DNA of 64,000 nucleotides from Trebouxia sp. TZW2008. Lineage: Eukaryota; Chlorophyta; Trebouxiophyceae; Trebouxiales; Trebouxiaceae. The notes below the pieces were generated by a model that was given only the letters and a program-made list of their open reading frames with translations, made no database searches and was not told where the DNA came from. Shown here piece by piece: positions 61,901 through 64,000 of the stretch. Positions within the stretch are counted from its first letter, which is position 1; every line of letters starts with the position of its first letter. Location of the stretch: positions 1 to 64,000 of the forward strand of contig BDIU01000174.1 in assembly GCA_002118135.1 (NCBI GenBank), in the 5' to 3' direction. The position numbers and the translations under genes were made by a program.

Positions 61901-64000
61901 AGTTGAATCTGACTGGCATGGCTTCTTGCTGCAGGTCCAAGCCCAGAGAGACCACATAGCAGAGCAGAATCAGAGGTGCAAAGACTTGGAGGCCTCTAGC
62001 CGGCAGCTAGAGGAAAGGTGTGCTGAACTGAAGGAATCAGCAGCTGGCCATGAAGTGCGAGCTAAAGAGTCGGCTGGAGAAGTTCTCAAAGGCAACCGCA
62101 TCATAGAGAAAGTGTCGGTGAGCCATCGCTCAAATTCATACAAGACATGTCCAAGGTAGCCTCCTTCAAGTGTGAACTGTAAAGGCAAAAATGCAATTCC
62201 TGGGATTGCGTGGACAAGCAGAAATTCGAGTGGACCAAGCAGTCAGCAAACAGAGCTCATGCTGCTTTGGGTGTTGATGAATACGCATTGGATGTGCCAG
62301 GGCATTGTCGTATACAGAGCGCTTGTACAACTCCAATGATGTCCAAATGCCTTGCGACAGGAAAGCTTGGACTGCAACTCATACTTACCATTATGTTCTT
62401 GACGAGCAAGTTGCCTTGATTGTGGGTTGTGACCAGAACCTTGGAGAGACACTGTGCACCTTTCTCAATATCTGTATTTGTATGCACTGTTGTGTGCCAT
62501 ATGAAATATGAAATTTTGCAGGAAGATCCATTGTGGTGACCTGTTGTGTGCCACATGACTTGCTGCTATGCGAAATGACTTGCACATGGCAAAGGAGAAG
62601 GTGCGGTGCAAACAGGCCATTATAGGGCGTCAAGAAGAGGAGCTGGTAGCTTGCGGGGCCAGCCCGGAACATGGCGACAACCAAGCACAACTGGTCACAG
62701 CTGCGCACCTCTCTCAGATTGTGTGTGTGCCTATGCAGGATGACCTGTGCATGGCAAGGCGCAAGCGGGTCATTGCGTGGTGCCACATGACTGTTATAGA
62801 CAGATCTGTAAAGTAGAGCTACCTGTTGTAGACATCCATTGCAGCGGTCATGTTCTCTATGCAGAATGACCTGCGCATGGCAAAGGAGAAGGCGCGGCGC
62901 AAGCAGGCCATTATTGGCCGTCAAGAAGAAGAGCTGGCGGCGCGGGAAGCCAGCTTGGACAGCATGCGCAAGGACCAAGCCAGCTCCAGCCGCCAGACTG
63001 ACCACTTGCAGGAGGACAACCAAGCTCTCAAGGTGAGCACTGCAAGCAGGAAAACATACAACCCAGACCATGCGTTGTCCTTGTAGCATATGTTGGAAAA
63101 GCTTGTGAGAGCTTACAACAGCATTGCCAGTGGGCGCTGCTGAAATTGTACACAATCTGGATGTTGGCATGTTATTTGTGACCAGCAGCAGCGCACAGGA
63201 TTTGTTGGCATGACTGCACCAGCATGATTGGCAAAACTGCACCAGCATAGCTGCTACACTGCAATTGCAGAGATGCATGAACTCTGCCTTGTGCTGACCA
63301 AGCCCCTTTTCCAAGCAAAAAGTCTCCCAAAAAGCTTGACAAATACTCCATCTACAGTCTAGCTAGCTTGCCTACAATCTGCTCAGTGCAGGATGAAATC
63401 GGCAGCTTGAAGTCAAAGTTGGAGGAGTGCAAAACCCAGTTACAAAGTAATGAGCAGATGATACGCTGGCTCAACAATCAGGTATGTGAATCATGTTGCG
63501 TTTGTGCTTACTTTCTGCATGCACACGCAGTTGCAAAGCTAGGGGTGCATTTCCATACAGAGCATTGAATCTGGCACATTCAGACTCAGGGCACGGATTG
63601 GCAATAGTGCATGATATAGCAACTGTGGCTACAAATACTGAATGAGCCGATGCACCTGTGCTGGTTCTGTCAGGAACCAACATCAGCACAGTTGCTTCTC
63701 TTTCTACTGTCAGCTTGCACAGCATGATCAAGTTGTTGTCGGAGCATCACAGATGCTGCAAAGTTTCTTTGAGAGTACTGAAGCCTCTTTTGCCTGCCTG
63801 TATAGATGCCACCTGAATGTTCAAGCCAAGACACGCTTTGGACTTCCAACACTGGCACCTGGGCTGGCACGTATGATGTACAGAAAGTGTGAATCCATCT
63901 GCATGTGTAATGTTTTTGCAACGTATTTTGTTTCTTGCCTTCAGGTCAATGAGGCTCAGCTGCAGTTTGGGGGAACAGCTGCTGGGTCACGCTATAGCTT
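58956..64000 (+). CDS. SAS6: SAS-6 centriole cartwheel protein, 3' truncated by window
   Basis: Exons 58956-59135, 59210-59394, 59518-59644, 59803-59874, 60178-60353, 60628-60748, 61052-61219, 61935-62117, 62865-63032, 63392-63481 and 63945 onward; all in phase (508 codons so far). The N-terminal head domain shows LFFLHTLEVSEEEFQSLKVE, QGILVDFGNFPGKVITLL and FKIVETNDFNQLPHITLAFR, the signature of SAS-6. From exon 5 on the protein is Glu/Lys/Gln/Arg-rich coiled coil, ending with the conserved LQSNEQMIRWLNNQ near 63445-63481 before the low-complexity tail. SAS-6 dimers assemble the nine-fold cartwheel of centrioles and basal bodies, so the organism probably builds flagella at some stage. Divergent from TPPII. 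Confidence 0.92.
61329..61415 (+). repeat. dispersed repeat R1, truncated
   Basis: Starts 'tgtaacgactgctttgggtc' and contains 'aagacaagtgtcctgatatc' and 'ctgaggggttccact', the 5' half of R1. In a SAS-6 intron. Confidence 0.6.
62570..62790 (+). repeat. two copies of the start of SAS-6 exon 9
   Basis: Units at about 62571-62665 ('aaatgacttgcacatggcaa', 'gtcaagaagaggagctgg') and 62737-62790 ('gcaggatgacctgtgcatgg') copy the beginning of exon 62865-63032 (NDLRMAKEKARRKQ). The first has lost its AG acceptor; the second keeps 'atgcag'. Both are upstream of the exon and drift out of frame. Confidence 0.85.

Overview
The window looks like nuclear DNA of a unicellular eukaryote, most probably a green alga. 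Almost every recognisable gene is split into many short phase-compatible exons with GT–AG (and some GC–AG) introns. The gene content fits Viridiplantae that keep centriole genes: a plant-type NERD1/FG-GAP membrane protein, a Rab5/RABF GTPase, an AUP1-like acyltransferase, tripeptidyl peptidase II (TPPII) and the cartwheel protein SAS-6. Lineage below 'green alga' is inference. All exon boundaries were read by eye from splice sites, reading phase and remembered family motifs; no alignment or transcript data were available.

Layout. 1–6.6 kb is mostly relic sequence: a ~91-bp tandem array, a broken cassette of four small same-strand ORFs chained by start/stop overlaps (1578–2288, minus), and a degenerate non-LTR retrotransposon on the minus strand (ORF1, endonuclease, start of reverse transcriptase; 3405–6568). 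6.8–13.8 kb holds two convergent paralogous genes with a PD-(D/E)XK-like domain. 14.7–23.6 kb (+) is a pseudokinase–KEN (IRE1/RNase L-type) gene with a 10-residue-repeat tail. 24.6–29.3 kb (+) is an AUP1-like acyltransferase gene. 36.5–30.7 kb (-) is a NERD1-like gene, divergent from RAB5 (36.9–38.6 kb, +). 58.6–40.1 kb (-) is one TPPII gene of about 25 exons, divergent from SAS-6 (58.96 kb to the window end, +, 3' truncated).

The outstanding feature is structural. Nearly all of these genes carry tandem, decayed copies of their own intron–exon junctions. Copies of an exon's first part plus acceptor lie upstream of that exon; copies of an exon's last part plus donor lie downstream. Coding ends are also repeated past stop codons. 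The introns seem to have grown by repeated local duplication across splice sites, leaving decoy exons, some with intact frame and splice sites and others with stops. At least four introns need a GC donor. Several short dispersed repeat families and a hairpin element recur across the window. No rRNA, tRNA or CRISPR was seen.
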